Assembly (NCBI GenBank): GCA_035651755.1
Contig: DASRFA010000060.1
Coordinates: forward strand, 124,001 to 188,000
Reading direction: 5' to 3'
Source of the DNA: DASRFA01 sp035651755
GTDB taxonomy: Bacteria; Desulfobacterota; Binatia; UBA12015
DNA length: 64,000 nucleotides
Shown here: positions 53,117 to 61,123 of the stretch, piece after piece
How positions within the stretch are numbered: position 1 is the first letter of the stretch
How the letters are laid out: each line of letters opens with the position of its first letter
The notes under the pieces: model-generated
What the model was told of the DNA's origin: nothing
The model's input: only the letters and a program-made list of their open reading frames with translations
The model's database searches: none
Translations under genes and position numbers: made by a program

Positions 53117-53871
53117 CACCAACCCCCTTCAACCGCGCCGGCGGATCCTGCCACGATTTGCGCGGGCGGGACAGCGGCCGAAGCCGCCCCCGCTCGGAGG
53201 ACCGCGTCGCGGATCGTCTTCGGCCCTAGGCGTCCGCCTGACCGGCTGACGAAGCCTCGCACGGCGAGCGAGTCTGAGATCCGCCGGAGCGAAGCGCCGG
53301 CGCGCCGCATCGTCACCATCTCGCCGATCGCGTCCTGCTCCGCCGCGACCGGCTCGAGCTCGCCCTCGTCTCCGAACCGCCATCCGTAGGGCGCGAACCG
53401 CGACACCCGCTCGCCCCTCGCCCGCTTGTGCGCCAGCGCGGCCGCCGTCCGCTCGCTGCAGAGGTTCCGCTCGAACTCCGCGAGCACGGCGAGGACCTGG
53501 AAGACGAGCTTCCCCGTCGCCGACGTCGTGTCGATCGACTCGGTGAGCGAGACGAGATGCGCGCCGGCCTTCCGGAGGCGCTCCGCGATCTCGATCGCGT
53601 CCCGCGTCGAGCGAGCGAGCCGCGAAAGGGAGTAGACAACGAGGACGCCGCGGGCCCGGCAGACGGCGGCAAGGGCCCGTTGCAGCTCCGGCCGATTGTC
53701 GGCCCGCTTCCCGGAGACACCGGCGTCGACGAAGACGTCGGCGAGCTCGGCTTGGTGGTCGGCGGCCCAACGCTCGATCCCCGCCCGTTGCGCCTCGAGC
53801 GAGACGCCGTCGTTGGCCTGCCCGACCGTTGAGACGCGCGCGTAGCCCACAACCGTCCGCGCGTTGCGCAT
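53116..53871 (-). CDS. Serine recombinase (resolvase/invertase type)
   Basis: 251 residues from an ATG at 53871, which overlaps the preceding stop by one base. The resolvase N-domain has VVGYARVSTVGQ with nucleophile Ser14, and YSLSRLARSTRDAIEIAERL. A linker helix (LAVLAEFERNLCSERT) leads to a short helical recombinase domain (YGWRFGDEGELEPV, ISDSLAVRGFVSRSGGRLG), ending near 240. It is longer than classical resolvases and shorter than large serine integrases. Confidence 0.9.
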   Translation of the reverse strand: MRNARTVVGYARVSTVGQANDGVSLEAQRAGIERWAADHQAELADVFVDAGVSGKRADNRPELQRALAAVCRARGVLVVYSLSRLARSTRDAIEIAERLRKAGAHLVSLTESIDTTSATGKLVFQVLAVLAEFERNLCSERTAAALAHKRARGERVSRFAPYGWRFGDEGELEPVAAEQDAIGEMVTMRRAGASLRRISDSLAVRGFVSRSGGRLGPKTIRDAVLRAGAASAAVPPAQIVAGSAGAVEGGW

Positions 53872-54209
53872 CACGATTTCCCGCCGATGCGCTGCACGCG
53901 GCCCCGTGCGTTGACAAGCTCCGCCGGGATGCACCACTCGCGGTACCGCTTCGGTGCTCCCTCCTCGACGATCTCCCATGCCGCAACGACCTCCGTGGGA
54001 ACGTCGACGGCAAGGATCGTGGTGCACCCAAGACGGCCAAAGTCGTTTCCGTCGAGCGGGACGTCGGAGAACCAAACGCCGCGCAGGGGCTCGGCGAGAT
54101 CCATGCCGTACGTGCCCTCGCCATCAACGAAGCCGCTCGAGAGGATCCGCTGGGCGCTGGCCTCCGTGGTGGAGTGAAACAACCGTACGATCGTCGCGGT
54201 CACAGTCAC
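53871..54209 (-). CDS. Small ART-like protein inside the recombinase operon
   Basis: 112 residues from a GTG at 54209, coupled by GTGA to the upstream recombinase and by TGATG to the serine recombinase. The pattern IVRLFHSTTEASAQRILSSG, GVWFSDVPLD, LAVDVPTEVV and YREWCIPAELVN, with an early HST, a WFSD strand and a later Glu, resembles small ADP-ribosyltransferase or RNA 2'-phosphotransferase-like folds of phages and mobile elements. I judge this by pattern only. It could modify DNA, RNA or a host protein. Nothing in it looks like a recombination directionality factor. Confidence 0.5.
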   Translation of the reverse strand: MTVTATIVRLFHSTTEASAQRILSSGFVDGEGTYGMDLAEPLRGVWFSDVPLDGNDFGRLGCTTILAVDVPTEVVAAWEIVEEGAPKRYREWCIPAELVNARGRVQRIGGKS

Positions 54210-55921
54210 CCTCCCTCTTCCGGGTTACCAGCGCGTCGGCGACGGGAGTCGTCGACGGATCCATCCGTCAGGTGCTTGATAGCGCCACCGCGCACGCCTC
54301 GTGACGGATCGCGGATCGGGTCGATCCACCGCAGATAGTGGCGTTCGCAAATCTGAACGCTGTTGCCGCAGTACGCCGCGATTTCGTGCAGCGGAGCGCG
54401 CTTGGCAGCGTCCGAGATGAATCCGTGTCTGCCCTTGTAGAGCCCTCGGCCTCGCCGCTGGAGGCCGAGATCGCGCATGCAGCGCGTCCACCAGTAGACG
54501 GTGAAGCCGTTCGTGTGCAGAGGTCCGCCGCGACGTGACGGCACGACGAAGTCGGTCGGCTCGAAGAAGCGTGGCTGCGCTGCGCGGTAGATCTCGATCA
54601 GCCGGTCAGAGACGCGGAGGAGCCTTCGGGAGCGAGCGGTCTTCGTCTTACCTACCCGCCGCATCACGACTGCGCGCTGAACGTGGATCGTGCGGTCGTC
54701 GAAAGAGATGTCGCCCCACTGCAGCCCCGCCGCTTCGCTCGGGCGCGTTCCTGCGAGCAGTACCGTCCCGACGTACGGCAGATAGCGGGGACCGTTCTTG
54801 GCGAACCAGTCGAGGATGCGCTCGCGGTCGCGGGGAGAGAGAGCGTCCGGCGGCTCGGGATCCTCTCGCGGCCAGCGGAGCCCGCGCGTCGGCACGTCGG
54901 GGATGAGCTCCTCGCGCGCAGCCTCCGCGAGCATCGGCCCGAGACAGCCCTGGACGATGTTGCGCACCGTCCGGATCGAGAGGCGTCGCGCGAGAAGATC
55001 GCGCTGGAACGAGGCGACCACGCTGCGCGTGATCTCCTCGAGCCGAAGATGTCCGAGCGCCGGTTCGATGTATCGCGCCATCATCTGCCGACGGTTCGTG
55101 TGCGTGTATGCAGCTACGAACGGCGGACTGGAAACCGTGGCGAACCACCGCTCGCCGAACTCAGCGAGGGAGGTCTCGCGCGCCTCGATGCGCGCCTTCC
55201 GAGTGGCCGCGATAGCGGCCGCGTGTCTCGTCGGCGCGGTTGGAGCTTCGCGCTGTCGTGCGCTCGGACGGAGCGTCAGCCCTTCGGCGAACGCGTCCCG
55301 CCACAGGCGCCCGAGCGTGCCCGCCAGAACGCTCCGGATGACGAACGAGCGGACCCCGTGCTCGAGCATGCGGTTTCGGACTCGGGTCTCGTCGCGGGCG
55401 TCGATCGAGACAAGCTCCCGGGTTCCAATCGCCGGCAGGATCCAGAGATCGAGAGCTCTACGCGCCCGTTCGCGAGTCGCATCGGGCTGAGCCGAGAGCC
55501 ACTGCGCGGCGTACTCGGCGACCGTGAGGCGAGGAACCGGCGCGACGCCGGACGCCGGCGTCTTCATCTCGCGCTGTCGGCGCCAGCGAAGCGACGGGAA
55601 CGGGTTTCGCCGGATGAGCCCATCGCGGACCGCATCGCGAAGCGCGCCCGCGAGGCAGCCGTAGAGCGCATGGCGCGCGGAGCGCTCAGTGAGACCGTCG
55701 GCGAGCAGGTCTTCCTGAAGCTGCACGATGCGCGCGGGTGTCAGATCAGCGACCAGGAGGGTGCCGACCCGAGGCGCGACGGACGCTCGGAACGCCTTCC
55801 GGCGGCTCAGCGCGCTCTTCGGCGTCACGGCGCCGCTGGCAAGCCAGCGGTCGACGAGGTCGGCGATCGTGAGATCCCGCCGACTATCCGGGGCGCGTCT
55901 CGACTCACGAGGTCCCGTCAT
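54206..55921 (-). CDS. Multi-module tyrosine recombinase B (three core-binding-like units)
   Basis: 571 residues from an ATG at 55921 (ATGA overlap with recombinase A). Three successive units each begin with a similar motif: DLTIADLVDRWLA (~15), RLTVAEYAAQWLSAQ (~135) and ETSLAEFGERWFATV (~250). The third leads into the catalytic domain: AGTRPSEAAGLQWG (Arg), a YKGRHGFIS box in place of HxxR, and GNSVQICERHYLRW with the nucleophile Tyr. The first two units lack catalytic domains, so they look like duplicated DNA-binding arms. Length greatly exceeds the ~400 residues of ordinary phage integrases. Confidence 0.82.
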   Translation of the reverse strand: MTGPRESRRAPDSRRDLTIADLVDRWLASGAVTPKSALSRRKAFRASVAPRVGTLLVADLTPARIVQLQEDLLADGLTERSARHALYGCLAGALRDAVRDGLIRRNPFPSLRWRRQREMKTPASGVAPVPRLTVAEYAAQWLSAQPDATRERARRALDLWILPAIGTRELVSIDARDETRVRNRMLEHGVRSFVIRSVLAGTLGRLWRDAFAEGLTLRPSARQREAPTAPTRHAAAIAATRKARIEARETSLAEFGERWFATVSSPPFVAAYTHTNRRQMMARYIEPALGHLRLEEITRSVVASFQRDLLARRLSIRTVRNIVQGCLGPMLAEAAREELIPDVPTRGLRWPREDPEPPDALSPRDRERILDWFAKNGPRYLPYVGTVLLAGTRPSEAAGLQWGDISFDDRTIHVQRAVVMRRVGKTKTARSRRLLRVSDRLIEIYRAAQPRFFEPTDFVVPSRRGGPLHTNGFTVYWWTRCMRDLGLQRRGRGLYKGRHGFISDAAKRAPLHEIAAYCGNSVQICERHYLRWIDPIRDPSRGVRGGAIKHLTDGSVDDSRRRRAGNPEEGG

Positions 55922-57291
55922 CGCTTGCCGCCTCTGCGTCCGCGTGAGCCGCGCACCTTCAGCTTCCTCGGGGAGCGCGCCGTCGCCTGCGCCCTGCGCG
56001 TGCTGCCTTCGAGCGGATCGCGGAGCTCGTCGAACCACCGCATGTAGTGGCGTTCGATCTTCGCCACGGAGGTCCCCGTGAACCCAGCGATCGCCGGCAG
56101 CGGTGCGCGCTTGGTCGCGGCCAGCGAGATGAATGAATGTCGACCGCGATAGATGCTCTTGCCGCGCTGATAGATGCCGAGGCTCCTCAAGCACCGGCGG
56201 AAGTGCTTAGAGCCAAACTCGTCGGTGTCGATCGGCTTCCCAGTGGGCGTCGTGCATAAGTAGTCATCCGAACGGAGCCGCTGAATCGTGCGGTCCGCGA
56301 GCAGTTTCCGGACACGAGCTCCGACGAATATTTCGCGAGTGGATTGCCTGGTCTTCGGCGGACCAGCGACCCCGCCTGTCATTGCCTGCTCAATGGAGAC
56401 GCGGCCGGTCTTTGGATCGATGTCCTTCCGCCTGAGCCCCGCAGCCTCTGAGGGGCGCATCCCGGCGAGGAAGACGAGCGCCACGAACAGCAGGAAGTGC
56501 GGTTCGTTACGCTCGTACCAGCTCAGGATCTTCTGCGATTCCTTTGGCGAGAAGGGATCGGGGCGGAGCAGCTTCTCACGCGGCCATCTCAGCCCGCGGG
56601 CCGGCGACTCGACAAGAAGCCCGTCCTCGACCGCGTCCCGGAACATTGGGCCGAGAATGCTGCGGATGATTGTGCAGACGGTCTTGTACGAGAGTCCCGA
56701 TGCAAAGAGCGAGCGTTGGAACGCTGCGACGTCGCTCTTCGTGACGCGGCAGACCGGCTTGTGCCCGAAGGGAGCGCGCATGACGTACGTCCGAACGAAT
56801 CCCGCTCGCACCTTCGCCGTCTTGACCGCGATCCAGGGTGGCCGGCACCGCGGCGACTGGAGCCACTGCTCAGCGTAGTCGACGACGCTGATTCGAGAGA
56901 CGCCGCGCGGCGCGCGCTGGCCGGACCGCCTTAGAGCTTGCTGCGGCTCGGGGTCCTCCTCGGCATCGTGTTCCAGCGGTAGATCATGACGCTTCCGTTC
57001 CAACGGCCACGGCATCGACAGGAGCCCACGGCCATGCGCGGCACGCCATAACTGCGCGAGCACGCCTTGCGCGAAGTCTGCAGTTGCGCCGCTATAGCCG
57101 GCCCTGAGCAAGCGGCTGAACAGTTCGTTGATGTCCGCCGCGACGAGAGAAGAGATGGGGCGCTTCCCCAACACGCGACCCACTTGGTGTCGAAGCGGCG
57201 CGGCATAGATCTTCTGCTGTCGTGGCGTGAGTTCCGCGAACCAGCTCTCGCCGAACTCCGCCAGAGTCAGTGACGGCCGAAGGACGTCCAC
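55918..57291 (-). CDS. Multi-module tyrosine recombinase A (two core-binding-like units)
   Basis: 457 residues from a GTG. Two units (SLTLAEFGESWFAELT at ~7 and RISVVDYAEQWLQSPRCR at ~135) precede a catalytic domain: AGMRPSEAAGLRRKDI (Arg), YRGRHSFISLAA and GTSVAKIERHYMRW with the nucleophile Tyr. It is closely related to the next gene, sharing LRWPRE and RHY.RW blocks, and appears to be its paralogue. Its stop overlaps the next start. No recombination substrate can be identified. Confidence 0.82.
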   Translation of the reverse strand: MDVLRPSLTLAEFGESWFAELTPRQQKIYAAPLRHQVGRVLGKRPISSLVAADINELFSRLLRAGYSGATADFAQGVLAQLWRAAHGRGLLSMPWPLERKRHDLPLEHDAEEDPEPQQALRRSGQRAPRGVSRISVVDYAEQWLQSPRCRPPWIAVKTAKVRAGFVRTYVMRAPFGHKPVCRVTKSDVAAFQRSLFASGLSYKTVCTIIRSILGPMFRDAVEDGLLVESPARGLRWPREKLLRPDPFSPKESQKILSWYERNEPHFLLFVALVFLAGMRPSEAAGLRRKDIDPKTGRVSIEQAMTGGVAGPPKTRQSTREIFVGARVRKLLADRTIQRLRSDDYLCTTPTGKPIDTDEFGSKHFRRCLRSLGIYQRGKSIYRGRHSFISLAATKRAPLPAIAGFTGTSVAKIERHYMRWFDELRDPLEGSTRRAQATARSPRKLKVRGSRGRRGGKR

Positions 57292-57358
57292 GGCTACGCC
57301 ACCCCCGCCCGCCGGAAACGGTAGGCCCCGGAGCTCCGCTCTGGCTGGTCGACCATGG

Positions 57359-57616
57359 CTACGCCGCCCGTCCGGTGCGGAACTGCAGGACCTGCAGCTT
57401 CACGGGCTCGAGCTCGGGCGCGATCTCATCGTGCGTCCGGTTGAACCATCGACGGGCCCGGGCCCAAGCGGTCAGGTCGGCCGGCGTCGCCGAGACGAGT
57501 TCGAACCGTTCGGCAAGGTCGGCGATCTCGTAGACGTCGTCACCGACATTGACGATGTAGTGGACCTCGATGTGTGCGTCCTCGATCTCTCTCGTGCGCT
57601 TGTGGCGAAGTCGCAT
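57359..57616 (-). CDS. Small protein of unknown function at the head of the recombinase operon
   Basis: 85 residues from an ATG with AGGAGGG 9 bases upstream. The sequence alternates charged and aliphatic residues (REIEDAHIEVHYIVNVGDD) and ends with VKLQVLQFRTG. No recognised domain. It has the strongest promoter of the region (57648-57676) and lies 67 bases before recombinase A, so it may be the first gene of that operon. Confidence 0.6.
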   Translation of the reverse strand: MRLRHKRTREIEDAHIEVHYIVNVGDDVYEIADLAERFELVSATPADLTAWARARRWFNRTHDEIAPELEPVKLQVLQFRTGRAA

Positions 57617-57647
57617 GTGACACGCCCTCCTTTGGACGTAACGGGGT

Positions 57648-57685
57648 TTATGGCACCTCTAACCCCGCCATGTCAATGGCACCTC
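57648..57685 (-). promoter_or_regulatory. Promoter overlapped by two direct repeats (operator candidate)
   Basis: Minus strand: TTGACA (57676-57671), exact 17-base spacer, CATAAA (57653-57648). The 10-mer GAGGTGCCAT occurs twice on the minus strand (57659-57650 and 57685-57676), 26 bases apart, flanking the promoter at its -10 and -35 ends. A divergent ribbon-helix-helix gene starts 25 bases away. The arrangement is what a repressor binding tandem sites would use. Confidence 0.65.
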
Positions 57686-57710
57686 GGCGCTTTCCGCGCC
57701 TCCGGAGTTC

Positions 57711-57995
57711 GTGCTATTTGTCAACGCCGTGAGCGCAAATAAGGGAGGGAGGCCCCCTAAGGGATTGGACGCCCAAGGGCGTCCCGTCGCTGTCACCAAG
57801 GCGTATCAGAGGCTCAATCTGCGTATTCCGCCCCGGATTCGGCAGGAAATCGACTTGCTCGTCGCCGTTGAAGGGGTCGGTGCCGCGGGGCTTATTGAGC
57901 GGGCGTTGGATGCCTACGCCAAGGCCCTCCCTTCGGCGAAGAAGAAGGCCTTGGACCAGCTACGTGCGGCCCGAAGGGTGACGGAGCATACGTGA
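57711..57995 (+). CDS. Ribbon-helix-helix DNA-binding protein
   Basis: 94 residues from a GTG with GGAG 3 bases upstream; a GTG at 57729 is an alternative. A basic N-terminus (GGRPPKGLDAQGRPVAVTKA) precedes a ribbon and two helices (YQRLNLRIPPRIRQEIDLLV, AGLIERALDAYAKAL), the Arc/CopG-type pattern. It lies next to the direct-repeat operator and is divergent from the operon, so it probably represses it. A hairpin terminator follows. Confidence 0.65.
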   Translation: MLFVNAVSANKGGRPPKGLDAQGRPVAVTKAYQRLNLRIPPRIRQEIDLLVAVEGVGAAGLIERALDAYAKALPSAKKKALDQLRAARRVTEHT

Positions 57996-58087
57996 CGGAT
58001 GACGCGTGGCGAACGCACACGAGGAAGAGGCGCCCCGTCTTCGTGACGGACCGCGCTTGCTAGCGCTCCTTCGACCCGACAAGGAAG

Positions 58088-58127
58088 CGACGAGGGCGCG
58101 ACCCGTGGTTGGTCGTCGCCCTCGTCG
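58088..58127. terminator. Hairpin between the RHH gene and the exported protein gene
   Basis: A perfect 11-bp inverted repeat (58088-58098 with 58117-58127), 18-base loop, followed by TTAA on the plus strand. It serves convergent transcripts. Confidence 0.6.
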
Positions 58128-58142
58128 TTAAGCTGCGCGTAT

Positions 58143-59168
58143 TCAGTGACCCGTGAGCGCGCGCATCACCTCACTCATCTCCGCGGCAGTGTCCGCATCG
58201 ACAGATTCTCTGCTCGCCATGCCGGATTCGGCTGCGCGAGTTTCCGCGAGCCGGAGGCTGTCCAGCACGTCGGCACCCGCAAGCGATGTAGGTGTCTCCG
58301 TCGTGAGTGCCGTTGTCGAGACTCGGACGCCCGTCATCGCGTACCGATTGCTGATGATGGCGGAGCAACTCGCGTTGAACTGCGCGTAGATGCCGACCGC
58401 GTTGATGGGTCCGGTCCGGTTGAAGGCGAACCCCTGACAGATGATCGGTCCAGGGTCAGCCAAGATGAACTCGTAGGGGAGCGTTGATCCCGGGCTGACA
58501 TCCTGAACGCGCCCGACCGCTACCTGCCCACCGAACTCGTCAAGTCCAAAGAGCAGTTGCAGGCCATTCTGCTCCTGCACATTCTGGAGCCGGTAACGAT
58601 CCGTGAACGTCGAGATGATTGTGTACGTGAAGTCCCAAGTACCAATCAGCCCGGCAAGCCCAGTCGGCCCCGGCGTCGGGGTTGGATTCGGCCCCGCGGG
58701 ATCGAAGTCGCTGATGACAAATCCTTGCAGGCCCGTGCTCCACGTAAGCGTCGTCTTGTCGCCGGTCGAGGGAAAGTTGTTCACGGTGAACGATCCAGAC
58801 AGTCCCTGTCGAAACGATTGACCAAGCCTCACGACATCGAACTCTTGCATGTCAAACTGCACGCCGTTGTCGAAGACCCGCGCGGTGTGATGACCGTCGC
58901 CGAGCAGGGCGTAATTGAATTCGGCGAGAAAACCATTGGCGCCGCTGTTGCCGCAGGCCGCACCGGTATCGGGCCGCGACACGCCCTTGACGAGCGGGAG
59001 GGGCGTCGTGTCGTCGAACTGGACGGTCAGATTCCCAGTAGGCGGGCACTTCCAGCCGGCCACCACGTTGATGCCGCTGATTTTGTCGCGTGGGACCTCG
59101 AGGGTACCGAGCGCAAAGGCGATCGACGGCAGGACGAGCGTCGCAATGATCGAGGCGATCAGCTTCAT
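58143..59168 (-). CDS. Secreted two-domain protein of unknown function
   Basis: 341 residues; AAGGAGG lies 7 bases before the ATG. A short signal peptide (MKLIASIIATLVLPSIAFA) is followed by a domain of ~150 residues with LEVPRDKISGINVVAGWKCP, an odd number of cysteines and FLAEFNYALLGDGHHTARVF. A Pro/Thr linker (PNPTPTPGPTG) leads to a second beta-rich domain (GLIGTWDFTYTIISTF, AVGIYAQFNASCSAIIS). I recognise neither domain. It is an odd cargo for a phage and might represent a host island within the mobile region. Confidence 0.65.
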   Translation of the reverse strand: MKLIASIIATLVLPSIAFALGTLEVPRDKISGINVVAGWKCPPTGNLTVQFDDTTPLPLVKGVSRPDTGAACGNSGANGFLAEFNYALLGDGHHTARVFDNGVQFDMQEFDVVRLGQSFRQGLSGSFTVNNFPSTGDKTTLTWSTGLQGFVISDFDPAGPNPTPTPGPTGLAGLIGTWDFTYTIISTFTDRYRLQNVQEQNGLQLLFGLDEFGGQVAVGRVQDVSPGSTLPYEFILADPGPIICQGFAFNRTGPINAVGIYAQFNASCSAIISNRYAMTGVRVSTTALTTETPTSLAGADVLDSLRLAETRAAESGMASRESVDADTAAEMSEVMRALTGH

Positions 59169-59378
59169 CGGGTTGCCTCCTTGAGCCGAGTCGGTTGTCA
59201 GTTGGCCGGCAACGCGCGTCGCCTGACGCGCAGTCCATTTTTGGCCTGTCCCTATCTGGTTGGGTGGCGATCGACAAGCCTTTTTTGCCGCTTCTGAAAG
59301 TACGGCGTTCGCACATCCGCACCGGGCGCTACGCGGTCGCGAGCAAGGCGTGGCCGCGAGGTGCAGGGCGCGTCCTAC

Positions 59379-59975
59379 CTACCGGCGGCGGCGCAACTGA
59401 TCGAACCGGCCGACGGCCTGCGAGTAGGTCGGGCTCTTGATCTTCACCCATCCCGCCGAGGCTTCGCGGTAGGGCGCGCGCTTCGGCTTCCCGACGATGC
59501 CCTCGAGGTCGCGCTCACAGGCCCACTGGTAGAGGGCTATCCCGGCGCCCTCGACGTGGTCGAGGTACAGCGCACTAGTCGAGTCTCGCGGCACGACGCG
59601 GCGGAGCCGGCGCTTCCGGTCGATCAGCGGTAGGTCGCGGAGATCCCGGCCGTCGAGCTCGAGCAGATCGAACGCCACGAACACCGGCTGCCCGCGACGG
59701 CGGAAGAGGTCCTCGAAGACGGGGGTCCCGTCATCGTCGAGGCAGACGATCTCGCCGTCCAGGACGGCGCCTTTCGAGCAGCGGAGCTCGGCGGCAAGAT
59801 CGCGACAGAGATCGGCGAACTGGCGGTAGACGTTTCCATGGCGCGAGACGAGTCGGACGGCCTTCTCTTCGAGGAAGGCGAGCGCGCGAAACCCGTCGTA
59901 CTTGAGCTCGAACACGAACCCGGGATCGTCGAACGGCTCCGGCACGCGGGTGAGCGTCATCGGGGTGAAGCGCAT
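59379..59975 (-). CDS. Minimal ATP-dependent DNA ligase (nucleotidyltransferase domain only)
   Basis: 198 residues. Motif I is FELKYDGFRAL with the adenylated lysine at residue 25, then VLDGEIVCLDDDG (motif III), FVAFDLLELDGRD (IIIa), and EGIVGKPKRAPYREAS and GWVKIK (IV-V). The protein ends directly after motif V, so the C-terminal OB-fold of LigD-type ligases is missing. Stand-alone domains of this kind recur in bacterial genomes. It may need a partner to seal nicks. Confidence 0.8.
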   Translation of the reverse strand: MRFTPMTLTRVPEPFDDPGFVFELKYDGFRALAFLEEKAVRLVSRHGNVYRQFADLCRDLAAELRCSKGAVLDGEIVCLDDDGTPVFEDLFRRRGQPVFVAFDLLELDGRDLRDLPLIDRKRRLRRVVPRDSTSALYLDHVEGAGIALYQWACERDLEGIVGKPKRAPYREASAGWVKIKSPTYSQAVGRFDQLRRRR

Positions 59976-60039
59976 CGATCCAGTGTACCAATCCGCAGCA
60001 GCGATCGACGGGCGTGGGCGGCCGCGCTATTTCCCGGCG

Positions 60040-60462
60040 ATGCCGGGCAGCGTTTCGCCCATCGATCCCGTCGAACGGCGGCGGCAATCGATTGTCCGGC
60101 AGCTGCGTCGGATCGCGGAGAGGGTGGAGCGGGCCCCCCGTACCCGCATCGCGGACCTGCTATTGCGGTTGCCGATCGTCGATCTGGAGAGCGGGCAGTC
60201 CGCGCAGTGCTCGGCACACCGACGCGGCATCGCCGTTGACGCGATCGCGTCCGCATGGTCGCCTAGGACGGTGGCACGAAAGTTCTCAGACCTGCGCGCA
60301 AAGATGTCGCCCGATGCGCAGGCGCGCGCGCGGCGCCGAACGCTCGACATGCTCGTGCGCCTTCGCAACGCGGAGTTGCGCCGGGTAGTCGCGCGCGAGC
60401 GGAAGGCCGCGAAGAGAGATGATGGGCCTCCTCAAGCCTCGCGCGCGCAGACAGAGGAATAG
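60040..60462 (+). CDS. Small basic helical protein of unknown function
   Basis: 140 residues from an ATG at 60040. Very rich in Arg. The segment ARKFSDLRAKMSPDAQARAR resembles the conserved N-terminal part of small HigA-type antitoxins, but no helix-turn-helix follows. The next gene starts 8 bases after the stop. Confidence 0.45.
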   Translation: MPGSVSPIDPVERRRQSIVRQLRRIAERVERAPRTRIADLLLRLPIVDLESGQSAQCSAHRRGIAVDAIASAWSPRTVARKFSDLRAKMSPDAQARARRRTLDMLVRLRNAELRRVVARERKAAKRDDGPPQASRAQTEE

Positions 60463-60469
60463 CGACCCG

Positions 60470-60712
60470 ATGCACCACAAACGCCGCCGCCCGAAGAACC
60501 GCCGCGCCGGATGCCTGCTCTGCAAGGGGTGGAAGATGAACGGCGCCGGGAGCGATTGGCGCTGGGCGATCACGCGCCACGAGAAGGCCGCCATCATCGA
60601 CGAGCACGAGCAGCGCGAGGCGGTAGCCGTGCGCTATCCCGACCCCGCCTCGGCCGATCCGCTATCCCTTCTCACGGGGCCGCTGGGCGGGGCGTCAATC
60701 CTGCGCGGGTAG
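60470..60712 (+). CDS. Small basic protein with RRRPKNRRAGCLLCK motif
   Basis: 80 residues from an ATG at 60470; GAGGAA lies 11 bases upstream. The N-terminal run HHKRRRPKNRRAGCLLCKGW and the following EKAAIIDEHEQREAV are a pattern I associate with small conserved bacterial proteins of unknown role. Two cysteines only, so a zinc site would need a dimer. A cruciform-like terminator follows. Confidence 0.6.
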   Translation: MHHKRRRPKNRRAGCLLCKGWKMNGAGSDWRWAITRHEKAAIIDEHEQREAVAVRYPDPASADPLSLLTGPLGGASILRG

Positions 60713-60780
60713 CCTCCGAAATCACTTGTAGGCCACGCTCCCGGTCGGATACCAAGACCACTCCGAATCCCGAGGGCTAG

Positions 60781-60832
60781 ACGGGCCCGCTCCCCGCCTC
60801 GGGCTCGTCCTGGAGGCCGGTAGCGGGCCCGT
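60781..60832. terminator. Nested hairpin between convergent genes
   Basis: A perfect 11-bp outer stem (60781-60791 with 60822-60832) enclosing a second stem (GCCTC with GAGGC). Between the basic protein (+) and the Cys-rich protein (-). Confidence 0.55.
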
Positions 60833-60850
60833 TGAATTCGAGGGAGGCCC

Positions 60851-61069
60851 CTACAGTTGCGGCGACTCGTGCTGGCAGCGCGGGCAGAGCGCCTCTCCGG
60901 GCTTCTCATCGCCCGGGCACCCCTCCGACATTACACGCCAGCTCAGGGTCTCGATGAGGCCGGGCGCTTCGGCTGAGATCGTTACACCGCAGCCGATGCA
61001 GCGGTAAACGCATTCGCCCACGCCACAACGATCCGCTCGCGGGTGCCGCAACCAAATCGTGGCGACCAC
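60851..61069 (-). CDS. Small Cys-rich (zinc-ribbon-like) protein
   Basis: 72 residues. Seven cysteines with two CxxC pairs (YRCIGCGVT and LCPRCQHES) suggest a zinc ribbon. The start is uncertain; ATG at 61069 lies close to the divergent response regulator. Small size makes this a moderate call. Confidence 0.4.
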   Translation of the reverse strand: MVATIWLRHPRADRCGVGECVYRCIGCGVTISAEAPGLIETLSWRVMSEGCPGDEKPGEALCPRCQHESPQL

Positions 61070-61123
61070 CTATCCTCTGGCGCGAAACCACGTACCGTGG
61101 GCTGCCCCGGTCCTCCCTTCATC

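Noticed and set aside
59169..59378. Possible riboswitch (GEMM-like) in the leader of the secreted protein gene
   Set aside because: Some GCGGCAAAA-like pieces are present, but the conserved GEMM order and pairing could not be laid out.
60040..60462. Toxin-antitoxin pair with the next small gene
   Set aside because: Only a short antitoxin-like segment is seen, without helix-turn-helix, and the neighbour is not toxin-like.
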